In this document: piece by piece, positions 24,761 to 36,445 of the stretch
Position numbering within the stretch: position 1 is the first letter of the stretch
How the letters are laid out: each line of letters starts with the position of its first letter
NCBI RefSeq assembly: GCF_032452875.1
Contig: NC_083868.1
Location: forward strand, 38,296,537-38,360,536
DNA length: 64,000 bases
Reading direction: 5' to 3'
From: Bos javanicus
Lineage: Eukaryota; Chordata; Mammalia; Artiodactyla; Bovidae
Notes under the pieces: model-generated
Database searches by the model: none
Seen by the model: only the letters and a program-made list of their open reading frames with translations
What the model was told of the DNA's origin: nothing
Program-made: the position numbers and the translations under genes

Positions 24761-25898
24761 AAATATTACAAGAGAAGAGTTACAAGATACAAAATTCTAG
24801 ATCTTTTGAGAAATATCCAGAAATCTTTTAAATATAAATCTACATCTGATATTCAGCCAGGATTAAACCATACTCATAATCTCAAAGAAATATGCATGTT
24901 AGCATCTTTATTATCATTTATCCTACACATCAATATTAGTATTGTCTTAATTTTCAACTACTCAAACTACTACCTAAAACCTTAACAAAGAACAACACAA
25001 TGTTTGAAACAGTAATTTGGAAATGAATTTAACCTAACCAAAAAAAAACGTTAACGTTTATACTGTATATGGAATAATCTATTTTTATGTCGGCAACCCA
25101 CACTTCATCTACACTTTAGCAACAGCCTCCTAGATGGATTCTCTCCATGTATCTATTCATGCTGAGCCCACAATATGAATTATACTACATAACTATCCCA
25201 AAGCCATCAGTAGCCACTCACTGACTAAAATATTAAGTAGAAGCACAAACGTTTTACTATGGATCACATGGTCATAAAATGCTCACAAATGGAATTTTAC
25301 CAAGCTGGGGTTTCCATACAGGCTGTTTTAACTTGCATAAGAATGCTTTTTTTTCTGTTAAAATAAACATTACGTAATAGTAACTTAACTGTGAACTGAC
25401 ATTAAAGATAATTTTTTCCAAAGAAAGTAATCATATAGGTTAATAAGAACTGAAACTCACTGTTATAAACTTTCCAGGACTATTATACAATGTTTTCCTG
25501 GCAATATAAAGGAATGCGAGATCAAAAAGTAATAAGAATACTTGATTTTGAAATAATGACCACATATAAATGTTACATTTTTTGCAGCAAATATATTCAA
25601 GAGTTTTGTCTAGAACATTTTTTCAGTTTAAAATTTTTCATACATAGTTCTATAATTTTGGAAATACAGGGGAAATGATAACATAAAACTCAAAGTAGGA
25701 TGCTTGGGAAAAAGAAAGAACGTTTAACCGGGTAGAATAAGCAGCAGAAAATCATGGCATCAGGATAAAAAAATGGGTAAATGGCATCTCAGAAGATAAT
25801 GGCTGTTTTAAAATTCCAGCAACAGTGCATTTTTAACTGAAAATTAGAGAAAATTGTACATTGAAATGCTATTGTAAAAAATAATATTGAGAGATCCT
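24761..25898. other. unassigned AT-rich stretch
   Basis: I recognise nothing here. Confidence 0.5.
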
Positions 25899-25909
25899 AT
25901 GTACACTTT

Positions 25910-26119
25910 GGGGGTTCCCTGGTGGCTCAGTGGTAAAGAATATGCCTGCAAGGCAGGAGCTACAGGAGACACAGGGTCAGGAAGATCCCCTGCAGAAGGG
26001 CATGGCAACCCACTCCAGTATTCTTGCCTGGAGAATCCCATGGACAGAGAAGCTTGTTGGGCTACAGTCCATGGGGTCACAAAGAACTGGACACAACTGA
26101 AGCGACTTAGCACACACGC
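25910..26119 (+). mobile_element. Bov-tA SINE
   Basis: Full-length head and body. Target-site duplication atgtacacttt at 25899-25909 and 26120-26130. It sits about 80 bp upstream of the BovB copy. Confidence 0.95.
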
Positions 26120-26199
26120 ATGTACACTTTATACTGTTTTCCCCAGTAGTAATATTTTGAAATTTTATATCACAATTATGTTACTGATATTGATATCAT

Positions 26200-28386
26200 C
26201 CATGCAAAAGAGAAGACTCTATACATGGACATCACCAGATGGTCAAGACTGAAATCAGATTGATCATATTCTTTGCAGCCAAAGATGGAGAAGCTCTATA
26301 CAGTCAGCAAAAACAAGACCAGGAGCTGACTGTGGCTCAGACCATGAACTCCTTATTGCCAAATTCAGACTTAAATTGAAGAAAGTAGGGAAAACCACTA
26401 CACCATTCAGGTATGACCTAAATCAAATCCCTTATGATTATACAGTGGAAGTGAGAAATAGATTTAAGGGCCTAGATCTGACAGATAGAGTGCCTGATGA
26501 ACTATGGAATGAGGTTCGTGACATTGTACAGGAGACAGGGATCAAGACCATTCCCACAGAAAAGAAATGCAAAAAAGCAAAATGGCTGTCTGGGGAGGCC
26601 TTACAAATAAGCTGTGAAAAGAAGAGGAGAGAAAAGCAAAGGAGAAAAGGAAAGATATAAACATCTGAATGCAGAGTTCCAAAGAATAGCAAGAAAAGAT
26701 AAGAAAGCCTTCTTCAGCGATCAATGCAAAGAAATAGAGGAAAACAACAGAATGGGAAAGACTAGGGATCTCTTCAAGAAAATCAGAGATACCAAAGGAA
26801 CATTTCATGCAAAGATGAGCTCGATAAAGGACAGAAATGGTATGGACCTAACAGAAGCAGAAGATATTAAGAAGAGATGGCAAGAATACACAGAAGAACT
26901 GTACAAAAAAGATCTTCACGACCCAGATAATCACGATGGTGTGATCACTGACCTAGAGCCAGACATCCTGGAATGTGAAGTCAAGTGGGCCTTAGAAAGC
27001 ATCACTACAAACAAAGCTAGTGGAGGTGATGGAATTCCAGTTGAGCTATTCCAAATCCTGAAAGATGATGCTGTGAAAGTGCTGCACTCAATATGCCAGC
27101 AAATTTGGAAAACTCAGCAGTGGCTACAGGACTGGAAAACGTCAGTTTTCATTCCAATCCCAAAGAAAGGCAATGCCAAAGAATGCTTAAACTACCGCAC
27201 AATTGCATTCATCTCACACACTAGTAAAATAATGCTCAAAATTCTCCAAGCCAGGCTTCAGCAATACATGAACTGTGAACTTCCTGATGTTCAAGCTGGT
27301 TTTAGAAAAGGCAGAGGAACCAGAGATCAAATTGCCAACATCCACTGGATCATGGAAAAAGCAAGAGAGTTCCAGAAAAACATCTATATCTGCTTTATTG
27401 ACTATGCCAAAGCCTTTGACGGAGTGGATCACAATAAACTGTGGAAAATTCTTCAAGAGATGGGAATACCAGACCACCTGATCTGCCTCTTGAGAAATCT
27501 GTATGCAGGTCAGGAAGCAACAGTTAGAACTGGACATGGAACAACAGAGTGGTTCCAAAAAGGAAAAGGAGTTGGTCAAGGCTGTATATTGTCACCCTGT
27601 TTATTTAACTTCTATGCAGAGTACATCATGAGAAACGCTGGACTGGAAGAAACACAAGCTGGAATCAAGATTGCCGGGAGAAATATCAAAAACTTCAGAT
27701 GTGTAGATGACACCACCCTTATGGCAGAAAGTGAAGAGGAACTCAAAGGCCTCTTGATGAAAGTGAAAGTGGAGAGTGAAAAAGTTGGCTTAAAGCTCAT
27801 CATTCAGAAAACGAAGATCATGGCATCCGGTCCCACCACTTCATGGGAAATAGATGGGGAAACAGTGGAAACAGTGTCAGATTTTATTTTTCTGGGCTCC
27901 AAAATCACTACAGATGGTGACTGCAGCCATGGAATTAAAAGATGCTTACTCCTTGGAAGGAAAGTTATGACCAACCTAGATAGCATATTCAAAAGCAGAG
28001 ACATTACTTTGCCAACAAAGGTCCGTCTAGTCAAGGCTATGGTTTTTCCTGTGGTCATGTATGGATGTGAGAGTTGGACTGTGAAGAAGGCTGAGCGCTG
28101 AAGAATTGATGCTTTTGAACTGTGGTGTTGGAGAAGACTCTTGAGAGTCCCTTGGACTGAAACTCCAGTACTTTGGCCACTTTATGCGAAGAGTGGACTC
28201 ATTGGAAAAGACTCTGATGCTGGGAGGGATTGGGGGCAGGAGGAGAAGGGGACGACAGAGGATGAGATGGCTGGATGGCATCACTGACTCGATGGATGTG
28301 AGTCTCAGGGAGGCCTGACGTGCTGCGATTCACGGGGTCACAAAGAGTCGGACACGACTGAGCGACTGATCTGATCTGATCTGATG
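26200..28386 (+). mobile_element. BovB LINE, best preserved copy, 5'-truncated
   Basis: It starts at the end of the endonuclease domain (gaagactctatacatggaca at 26212), continues through the reverse transcriptase and C-terminal region, and ends in gacacgactgagcgactgat plus a TGATC pentamer tail (28366-28386). Relative to other copies it has a one-base A insertion near 26611 and a loss of about 74 bp at about 28158. No convincing target-site duplication. The 5' half of the endonuclease is absent, so it could not act alone. Confidence 0.96.
26376..28103 (+). pseudogene. BovB ORF2: linker and reverse transcriptase, one frameshift
   Basis: Two adjoining frames make up ORF2. The first (26376-26660) encodes the linker after the endonuclease (FRYDLNQIPYDYTVEVRNRF). 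The second (26614-28101, 495 codons) encodes the reverse transcriptase. In the second, motif A is FIDYAKAFD (residues 261-269, Asp263), motif B GVGQGCILSP (319-328) and motif C CVDD (363-366), where two other copies have YADD. The frames are separated by an extra A (acaaataagctgtg; the copies at 43.2 and 55.3 kb lack it). The end is a TGA at 28102-28104, probably from CGA. The enzyme would copy element RNA at a nicked target in the nucleus. Both catalytic Asp residues of motif C remain, but the frameshift, the altered YA, the 5' truncation and the C-terminal deletion argue that it is inactive. Confidence 0.93.
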
Positions 28387-28654
28387 CATTCAGATTCTCC
28401 CAGAAAATTTTTTTCAGAAATCTGAAAAAAATCAGATTTTACTTTTACTCACTTATGGGCCTATGTGTATTTTTAGCTCTCTGTATAATTTCATATTTAT
28501 AGTATCTATACCACCAGTCAGGAAACAATTCCTACCAAAAGGATTCCTCCTGTTACTCTATTAGAATTCACATCCACCTACCAATCCCCTGCCATTCTAT
28601 TCACTGTTAAATGAAATGAGTCCTTCATTTCTAAATTTTGTAATTTCAAAAATG

Positions 28655-28873
28655 CTGTGTAAATGAGTGCCCAGTCACTTCAGTCATGTCCGACTCTTTG
28701 AGACCCTATGGACTGTAGCCCTCCAGGCTCCTTTGTCCATGGGGATTCTCCAGGCAAGGATACTGGAGTGGGTTGCCGTGCCCTCCTCCAGGGAACCTTT
28801 CTGACCCAAGGATTGAACCTGGGCCTCTTGCATTGCAGGCTGATTCTTTAATGCTGAGCTAATGGGGAAGTCC
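28655..28873 (-). mobile_element. Bov-tA SINE
   Basis: Antisense copy. Target-site duplication tcaaaaatg at 28646-28654 and 28874-28882. Confidence 0.94.
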
Positions 28874-29216
28874 TCAAAAATGTTACACAAATGTTATTAC
28901 ATATAGTATGTAATCTTTTCAGATTAGCTTTTCTCACTCAGCATAATTCTCTGGAGATTCATCCAAGTTGCTGCACATACAATACTTTGTTCCTTTTTAT
29001 TTCTGAGTATTTTATTTTCTCGGTTGTCTACTTTATTAATATGAAGTTTCTCATAGCATTCTCTTGTTAATTTCTGAAAGACTGCAAGATCTATATCCCA
29101 TATTTTATTCCTGATAATGACGATCTGTGCCTTCCTACTTTTTATTTTTGTTAGTTTTGCTGGTTTATCATGTTACTGATTTAATAACCAACTAAGAAGT
29201 TGGTTGATAAGAAGTT

Positions 29217-29663
29217 GATAAGAAGTCTAGGGCTCCCCAAGGAGAGAGCGGTCTGGAATTCTCAAGAAGGAAGAAAGGACAAACTTTTTTTCCTCTACAT
29301 TCCTTAGGATTATATAACAATAATGTATCTTGCCTGAGGACAATCTCTGGATTAAACCTTCTGGCTAATCCTGTTATCTTAAAATGTAAATTATGGGAGT
29401 AGGTCTGGTGAGGTCTTTACAACCTCCACACATTCTTTTGATTCATTGGAGAGTATATAACTCCACTGCTAACACAGCAAGCGGGTACTCTTTCTGTCCC
29501 CTTCTGATACCTATGTCAGAAGCTTTCTCTATCTCCTTTATACTTTAACAAAACTTTATTACACAAAAGTTCTGAGCGATCAAGCCTCGTCTCTGGCCCC
29601 AGATTAAATTCTCCTCCGGAGGCCAAGAATCCTAGCGTCTTTCTGTGGTTCAGCAACCTTTCA
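29217..29663 (+). mobile_element. solo LTR of a ruminant endogenous retrovirus
   Basis: A compact sequence with the layout of a retroviral LTR. It has a TATA-like tatataa at 29455-29460, 'ctctttctgtccccttctga' downstream, a poly(A)-signal-like stretch (aacaaaactttattacac, about 29549) and a U5-like end 'ttctgtggttcagcaacctt' closing with CA at 29663. I recognise the wording 'cgatcaagcctcgtctctgg' from bovine ERV LTRs. No internal region follows, and the L1 resumes immediately, so it is solo. The left edge is uncertain because of the repeated ttgataagaag there. Confidence 0.75.
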
Positions 29664-29718
29664 GTAGGAACTTAACAGTATTCTCTCAGCACTACTTTAG
29701 CCTCACCTTATGTATTTT

Positions 29719-29929
29719 GGGGCTTCCTTGGTGGCTCAGATGGTAAAGAATCCACCTGCAATGCAAGAGACCCAGGTTCAATCCCTGCATCAGGAAGACC
29801 CCTGGGAGAAGTGAACATTAACACACTGCAGTATTCTTGCCTGGAGAATTCCATGGACAGAGATGCCTGGTAGGCTACAATCCATGCGGTTGCAAAGAGT
29901 TGACACGACTAAGTGACTATTATCTTTTT
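29719..29929 (+). mobile_element. Bov-tA SINE
   Basis: tRNA-like head 'gggcttccttggtggctcag' at 29719 followed by a BovA body ending agttgacacgactaagtgac. Inserted in the antisense L1. Confidence 0.92.
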
Positions 29930-31945
29930 TTTCTTTATCTCTTCTATACATATTTTGATAAATTATGTTTTTGTTTTCATTAAGTTCTGTTTCCTAAATT
30001 TTCTTTTGACTCATGGACTATTTTTGAAGTATTTTTTAAATTTTTGTGTGTCTATAGATTTTCCTGCTTTCTGTTACTGGTTTCCAGTTTGATTACATTC
30101 TTGTCAGAGAACATGCTATATATACTATTTCAATGCTTTTAATTTTGTTGAGTCTTATCATGTGGCCTAAGTTATTTTAATGAATGGGCCATATGCTTGA
30201 AAAATATACAAATATTCATCAAGCTTTGGGTGGACCCACATTTCAGTTCAATCCTGTCGGTTGACTCTTGATCAGTTATTCTTCATCTTTGCTGATTTTT
30301 CTGTCTCATATTTCTCAGTAGTTGAGAAGATGATGTTGAAGTTCCCAGCAATAAATCTGTATAGTTTTCAGTCTATTAGCTTTTGCTTCATGTATTTTGA
30401 AGCTCTGTTATTTGGTTCACATTTAGGATCACTATGTCTTCCTGGTGATTAATCTTTCTATCATTATGTACTGTCCTTCTTTGTCTCCAGTAATTTCCTT
30501 GCTCGGATGACTATTTTATTTCATAATATAACCACTCCTGCTGTATTAATTTTATTAATGCTTGTATTAATGTAAATGCATCAAGCAAAAAACAGAGACT
30601 GACTGAGTAGATTTAAAAAGTTACTCAACTCTATTCTATTTACATAAAATTCAATTCAAATTCAGTGAAAAAAGGTGGTTGAGAGCAAAAAGATAGACTA
30701 CGCCCTTCCAATGTACTGTTGAACCCATCCAGCGCTTTATTTTTTTAAGTATTATAGTATTTTTTTCTGCTCTGTATTTTCCATTTGGTTCTTTTTTATG
30801 GTTTCTACTTCTTTGCTGAGATATTCTATTTTTTCCTTTGTTTAAGGATAATGTGTATTTGATTAAGCATTTTTAGAAATGCTTTATAATTCTTATTAGA
30901 TAATGATGACATCTGATTCATTTTTATATTGGCTTTAGTTAATGTTTTTTCCAATTCAAGTTGTGATTTTGTCAGTTCTGAGCATGATGTGTGATTTCTA
31001 ATTATATCATGGACATTTTTTTCTATTATGACAGGAAATTACAGATTCTATTTAGATATTCTATTTTAGCAGGTAGTTATCTTGTTTAGATTTAGTACAC
31101 AGGTCTTGGCCTGCTCTTGTGGGCTCTAGTTCCAACGTCAATGTATTGTTAAAGCCTTTGTCATGCTATTTCAGTCTGCTTGGTTTTTCGGGTTCTGCAG
31201 AAGGGATCTCTCCAGCAAGTTGATTAATGGGTGAGAGATATGGTAATGTTCCTCCTTACTGTTGCCTCTGGCTACTTTGATATCTCTGGACAGGGAAGAG
31301 AGTGTCAGGCCAATGGAGTCAAAGAGGTTTCTGCTGCTAGGATGTTTTCTGTGAATGGGTCCACCTTGCCATATCCGTTGTGGGGGGAGGAGAGTTTCAT
31401 GCCCTCAGAGACAAAGAGGATCCAAGACCCAGCCACTTGTTTTGACTGAGTCTTTCCTGCCCATTCTGCCCACATGCCCCAGTGTTTCTGAGTAGCAGAA
31501 GAGGGGTGCAAATGCCTTCCTGGGCTAGACCTCTGGCTGTATATATGCTCATGTTGCCAATTTCTCTCACAACTCCAGTATCTCTTGGTGTAAGAGAGGA
31601 GACCCAGACCACTCATCACTGGAAATCTCCCATGAACCATCTTTTCTGGTAGTACATAGCTCACTTGATGTTGACAGAGGGACCCCAGTTAGACACGGAG
31701 GAAGAGCAGACCTACCAGGACTGGGTCCCATCGCTAACTTAGGGTCTGAGTGGCCTTGTTCTATTACAGAGGCGGACAGTGCCCTGCCACTATGTGTTTC
31801 CTCTGGTTTTCAAGCATCAAACCAGTTGGCCTCTTGCTTGCCAGATTTTAGAATGTGCCTTGAAATAACTGTTGAGCTATGTGCAAAGGTTAAACTTAGT
31901 GTAAAGGAGCAGAGAGAAACAAGTTCATGCTATCTTGCTGGGACT

Positions 31946-33054
31946 AAACACCAATAGAACAGTTTTTTAGGGTACACTTAATTTTCATATTATCTCTATT
32001 TTTTTTGTCCTTTTTTACTTTCCAATTTGTCTCTCAAAACAACTTAATCAAAAAACAGTCTATGGTCTTAATGACTGTTAAAATTTTCTTTTCAATAATT
32101 TAATATAACTTTGATTCTTGTGTTGATATGAAAAACTAGAAATGCTACTTAAAAATATACAATTCTGGCCTGTAAAAGATTGGTAAAATTATTCATACAC
32201 ATACAGAAACCATTTATCTGTGAAAATATTATTTTAAAAGGTTTGGTATTAATAAGTCAAATTATAATCTTGCAAAAAAGCTTATTAATCATATCTTTAA
32301 ATGTACTGCATCATTTGAATAGCATTGCATGATTCTAAAATTTTGGAGGACACAGAAATTTTATTCACTATTGACTGGCAAAAAAAAGAAATGACGTGAA
32401 GATATACTATCTTTAAAGGAGAACAGGAATAAACAGGGCATAGATGGAAAGGATTAATTTCTAGCATTTAAAATGATGGGAAATGTCTTCTAGAATTATT
32501 CATCTTTAATGCCTTTGGACATTATTACATTCAGTGATCTTACACAGAACTAAGTCCTAAGCAAAATAAGACCTATATGCCTTTCTGAAGCAGTTGTACT
32601 CAATTCCAACCTTAAAATATGGTTTATCTAATAACAATACTTGGTTTAACATATTATTTTGTTTCTATAATCTGTAGAAAATACATGTTCCACACTGATT
32701 TTTTAACAAGAGGCTGTCATAATTTTCTGAGGGCTCAGATTCAATATTCTATGGTTTGCACACTCTATACATCCAGTGAATCAAACGTGCTACCTGATAT
32801 GTTTTCAAATTTAAAATTTTTTTTAAATTTTAATATTTTAATTAGGAACTTTATTTCTTTAGATGAGAAAGCTCTCATGAATTCATGCTTTTTTGGCTCA
32901 TTTCAAGGTAGCTTTGGGAATAATGACTAAAAAAAGTTTTAAAAACACATTGGGATAAAAGAGAGTATATATATTTTTAATTTTAAATAAAATAAAAGCA
33001 AAAGAATGTATTTTAAAATACATTCACAAATTGTTAAAACACTTCAAGAAGTAA
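31946..33054. other. unassigned AT-rich stretch
   Basis: No recognised repeat. A 103-codon frame at 32619-32930 is leucine/phenylalanine-rich, as expected by chance from AT-rich DNA. Confidence 0.45.
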
Positions 33055-33565
33055 AATTTAATTTCCCTCCCATTGCATGTGGGCTGGGTTTGATGACTTG
33101 ATTTCATCAAATAGATCAAGGTAGAAATGATGGGATTTGATTTTCAAGACAGGCTAATTAAAGACTGCAAATTTCTCTTTATTTTCTCTTTGATCAATTG
33201 CTAAGGTGGAAGCTAGATGCCATATCATGCATCACACATACATCATACTTGAAGACACTCAAGTAGCTGTATAGAGAGGTCTATATGGCCAGGAACTAAG
33301 GCCTCTTGTCAAAAACCATTAAGGAATAGAGACCTGCTAACAATCATGTAACTGAGCCAAGAAGGAAGTGGATCCTACAGCCCCAGTCACATTTTCAGAT
33401 GACAGTAGCCCCAAAAAATATCTTGACTCTGATTCAGAACAATCCAGCTAAGCCATCTTCAAATTTTTGACCCATAGAAACTATCAGTGAATAAATACTT
33501 ATGTTCTCCTGTCTCAAAATCTCAGGATAATTTGCTATGTGGCAACAAATAACTATAGAAATAAA
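33055..33565 (+). mobile_element. MaLR-type LTR, near full length
   Basis: From 'ctcccattgcatgtgggctg' through 'gatcctacagccccagtcac' and 'cacccatag'-like text to the end 'ggataatttgctatgtggca', the order fits an MLT1-type or related MaLR LTR with an AATAAA-like element (gaataaatact) at about 33490. Positions 33189-33434 recur at 34673-34905. Confidence 0.65.
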
Positions 33566-33585
33566 TTTTCTTACAGACCTTTAAT

Positions 33586-33780
33586 TGGGCTTCCTTTGTG
33601 GCTCAGCTGGTAAGGAATCCATCTATAATGCAGGAGACCTGAATTCGATCCCTGGATTGAGAAGATCCCCTGGAGAAGGAAAAGGCTACCCACTCCAGTA
33701 TTCTGGCCTGGAGAATTCCATGAACTGTATAGTCCATGGGGTCGCAAAGAGTCGGACACGACTGAGTGACTTTCACTTCA
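33586..33780 (+). mobile_element. Bov-tA SINE
   Basis: Head 'gggcttcctttgtggctcag', the 'ccatgaactgtatagtccat' form of the body. Target-site duplication agacctttaat at 33575-33585 and 33781-33791. Confidence 0.95.
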
Positions 33781-34205
33781 AGACCTTTAATAAATTCAAT
33801 TCCCCCTACCCATTTTAGTGTATCAATATTTTACTCTAACCTACTTCACTCTTTGACTTCTTTTTCACTGAAATTAGCAAATTAGAATAACATATCTAGT
33901 ACATGTTTGTTTAGGTGAACTTAAGCCAGTCAACTTATATTGCATTTTAAGGTTTTCAATGAGGGAATTCTACAGTAGTAATGTCTGTTCTGTAGAAATT
34001 GGATCATTAGTTTTTTATTCACAAACAGGTATTTTTTATGCCCATACCTGTGAATATTCTTATTCTGACCTTAACATGAAATATATATGTACCTGTAGTT
34101 TTACTTAAACTATTTTATTATCTTATAAAAAACACATAGGGAATGATTTGTTGTTTTTAATTCTAAGTTCGAATACATCAGCATATTTCACCTTTTAATA
34201 CAAAT

Positions 34206-34402
34206 GGGCTTCCCTGGTGGCTCACTCAGTAAAGAACCCACCCACAATGCAGGAGACCTGGGTTTGATCCCTGGGTTGGGCATGGCAACCCACTTCAGTA
34301 TTCTTGCCTGGAGAATCCCCATGGACAGAGAAGCCTAGTGGGCTGCAGTCCATGGGGTCACAAAGAGTCAGACACGACTGAGAGACTAAGACAGCACACA
34401 GC
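34206..34402 (+). mobile_element. Bov-tA SINE
   Basis: Complete head and slightly shortened body (a gap after gggttgggcatggcaaccc). Short flanking duplication acaaat at 34200-34205 and 34403-34408. Confidence 0.93.
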
Positions 34403-34672
34403 ACAAATATTTCAGTCAAAGTTAATGTGAAATTACTTGCAGCAAACAAACCTGCTGGGTTTAGTGTTAATCAAGAACTCTAAAGCAAATAATGGTTTCC
34501 TAAAAGAGACAGTTTTGGGAGTGACATAATTTTGTCAGTGGTCAAACTCTCTTCTCAGAAATCCCACTGGTATCTCCAAGGAACTCCCAAATAGAATGCC
34601 CTAAGAAGAATATTTGTAACTCTGGTCAAACCCAGTTTCTATACTTTTTCCATCAAACCCCTCATATGCTTT

Positions 34673-34905
34673 TTTGATCAGTTGCTAAAGTGGAAGCTAG
34701 ATTCTATATCATACATCACATATATATCATACTTGAGGACATTCAAATAGCTGTATAGAGAGGTCTATATGGCCAGGAACTAAGGTCTCTTGTCAAAAAC
34801 CATTAAGGAATAGAGATCTGCTAACAATCACGTAACTGATCCAAGAAAGAAGTGGATCCTACAGCCCCAGTTACATTTTCAGATGACAGAAAATTGACTC
34901 TGATT
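34673..34905 (+). repeat. partial second copy of the 33.2 kb LTR
   Basis: Direct repeat of 33189-33434. In a hand alignment the first 217 positions are ungapped with 16 mismatches, 14 of them transitions. A deletion of about 17 bp then follows before the shared ttgactctgatt. Homology stops on both sides, so it is a partial duplicate rather than a full LTR. Confidence 0.85.
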
Positions 34906-36420
34906 GGCAAAATTGTGGCAAAAAGTGGTAAAATTACTGTAGTATTTCAAGTAGGTGATTCTCCTTGAAGGAGAAATAAACTCCATGTTTCCATTCTAAA
35001 CTGGATACATATTTCTCCAACTAATTATTTTATTGCTATAATTTGGCTTGGCTAATTAAAGTGTACTTCCTGATGATCTTTTTCTCAAGTAAGTTTTTTT
35101 TAACTCTGAACTTGGAGAATATTTTTCTTAAAAAAAATAAAATTGAAAACATTTCACTGAAACGGCCTAGGAAAAGATGAGTTGTTCCAAATATCCAAGT
35201 TATCACAGACTACTTTAAAAGTTGCATCTTATAACTATATTTAATTAGTTTCCTAAATTTTACAATATTTTAAAGTTGTGATCCAAACAAACAAAAAATT
35301 AAATGTATGTGCAAATCACCTTACAAGTCCTCAAGCTCAACACAGCAACACATAGACTGCATTATGATGAAAATTAATAATTCAGAGCATTTCATCAGGG
35401 CAAGTTGCCTGAAAGTTGATTTGAATATCATTTAGACATTAAACTGGAGTAAGGTACAACCAGAATCCCATGAATAAAGATTCTGCGACAGATATTAATT
35501 GCTAAAATGAAGTACTGTGGCATTTTATAGTTAAGATTAATAATTTTGCCATCACACCAATCACTCTTGACACTTAAGGCTGAACTGCTTCCCTTATGTT
35601 ACCAACTCATGACAATACCAGCTCCTGTCTTATACTGAAAGGGACATTTCAAAGAGCTGACAACTGATCCTCAGGAATCTGAAAGGAAATATCAAGTAGG
35701 TGTTACTTATCCACAAGTGAGGCTTCCAGGAAGACCAGGGGAATTTGTAAGGCTCAATATTGCTGGAAATTCACTTAATGCATTCTGTCCTTCTCCCCAG
35801 TGTCTATGCAGGAATGATTTAGGGATACCAGCTGCCATGTCTTGATTTAGAACTAAGATCTTAATCACAATAAAACCCCTGCCTTGGCAGGCCTTTCCTG
35901 TTATCTTCATGAAGACCTCGGCATTAACAGGCACTCAATCCTCACAGTTCTCACAGAACCACCTTATGGTTTTTCTGGGCAGTTATTCTCCTTTTGGAGT
36001 TTGCATTTAGGCCAACTGGAGGAAAGATGGGGTGCTTTGGGGAGCAGGTGCTAAGAGACCCAACAAAATGTGGAGCTGTGAGAGTTGTAGTGTAGTGTAG
36101 GTTAAAGCAATCAATTTTATGGCAGGACACTGTTTCTCCTGCTACTAACAGCTGCTCAGAGGATAGTGGGGAAGCCACCCTGCTGAGCAATTTTGAGTCA
36201 GAGGATGGAAAATCTACCTCATTTCCAGGCCGAAGGGTCTCACATTAAAAGACCATAAAGCGCAAGTCATTTAAATAGTAGCTCCAGGGGCACATTAACT
36301 TTCTGTCTTACAAAACGTCTGTTAATATAGATCTCAAAGACAAGTTCCTTGTCACTTTAACAATCAACACAACATAACAGGTTTTTAAATTTGGTTTTCT
36401 GTCTCAGACACTTGTGTTTA
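34906..36420. other. unassigned
   Basis: No recognised repeat or gene. Moderately complex sequence at 35600-36240 carries frames of 75-79 codons on the minus strand without recognisable features. Confidence 0.4.
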
Positions 36421-36445
36421 CACACACACACACACACACACACAC
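36421..36445. repeat. CA dinucleotide microsatellite
   Basis: An uninterrupted run of about 12.5 CA units. Confidence 0.98.

Larger units (their letters stand above)
28883..31945 (-). mobile_element. antisense old L1: 3'-region scrap, ORF2 start, ORF1 start and 5' UTR
   Basis: Read on the minus strand. 28915-29020 is an L1-type 3' segment ('ttttctcactcagcataatt'). 29020-29215 and 29665-30590 match the endonuclease end of ORF2 in antisense ('ttgtcagagaacatgctata', 'gttgaagttcccagcaataa', 'tgtactgtccttctttgtct'). 30720-30930 matches the ORF1 start ('ccatttggttcttttttatg'). 30960-31945 matches a 5' UTR ending 'tatcttgctgggactaaaca'. It is interrupted by an ERV LTR and a Bov-tA. No intact frame. 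Confidence 0.7.

Noticed and set aside
25910..25990. tRNA-Glu-like sequence (and similar heads in every Bov-tA)
   Set aside because: These are SINE heads derived from a tRNA. The paired arms of a functional tRNA are not kept, so no tRNA gene is called.
27214..27579. 121-codon minus-strand frame
   Set aside because: Shadow of the BovB reverse-transcriptase frame on the plus strand.
28366..28390. Target-site duplication for the 26 kb BovB
   Set aside because: Only a short atgca match is found near both ends, too weak to claim.
32619..32930. 103-codon frame in AT-rich DNA
   Set aside because: Composition is Phe/Leu/Ser/Asn-rich as expected from AT bias, with no domain and no neighbouring exon signal.
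34200..34408. LTR-pair interpretation (33.1 and 34.7 kb as the two ends of one provirus)
   Set aside because: The second copy is only partial, no retroviral interior is seen between them, and their similarity is too high for such an old family.
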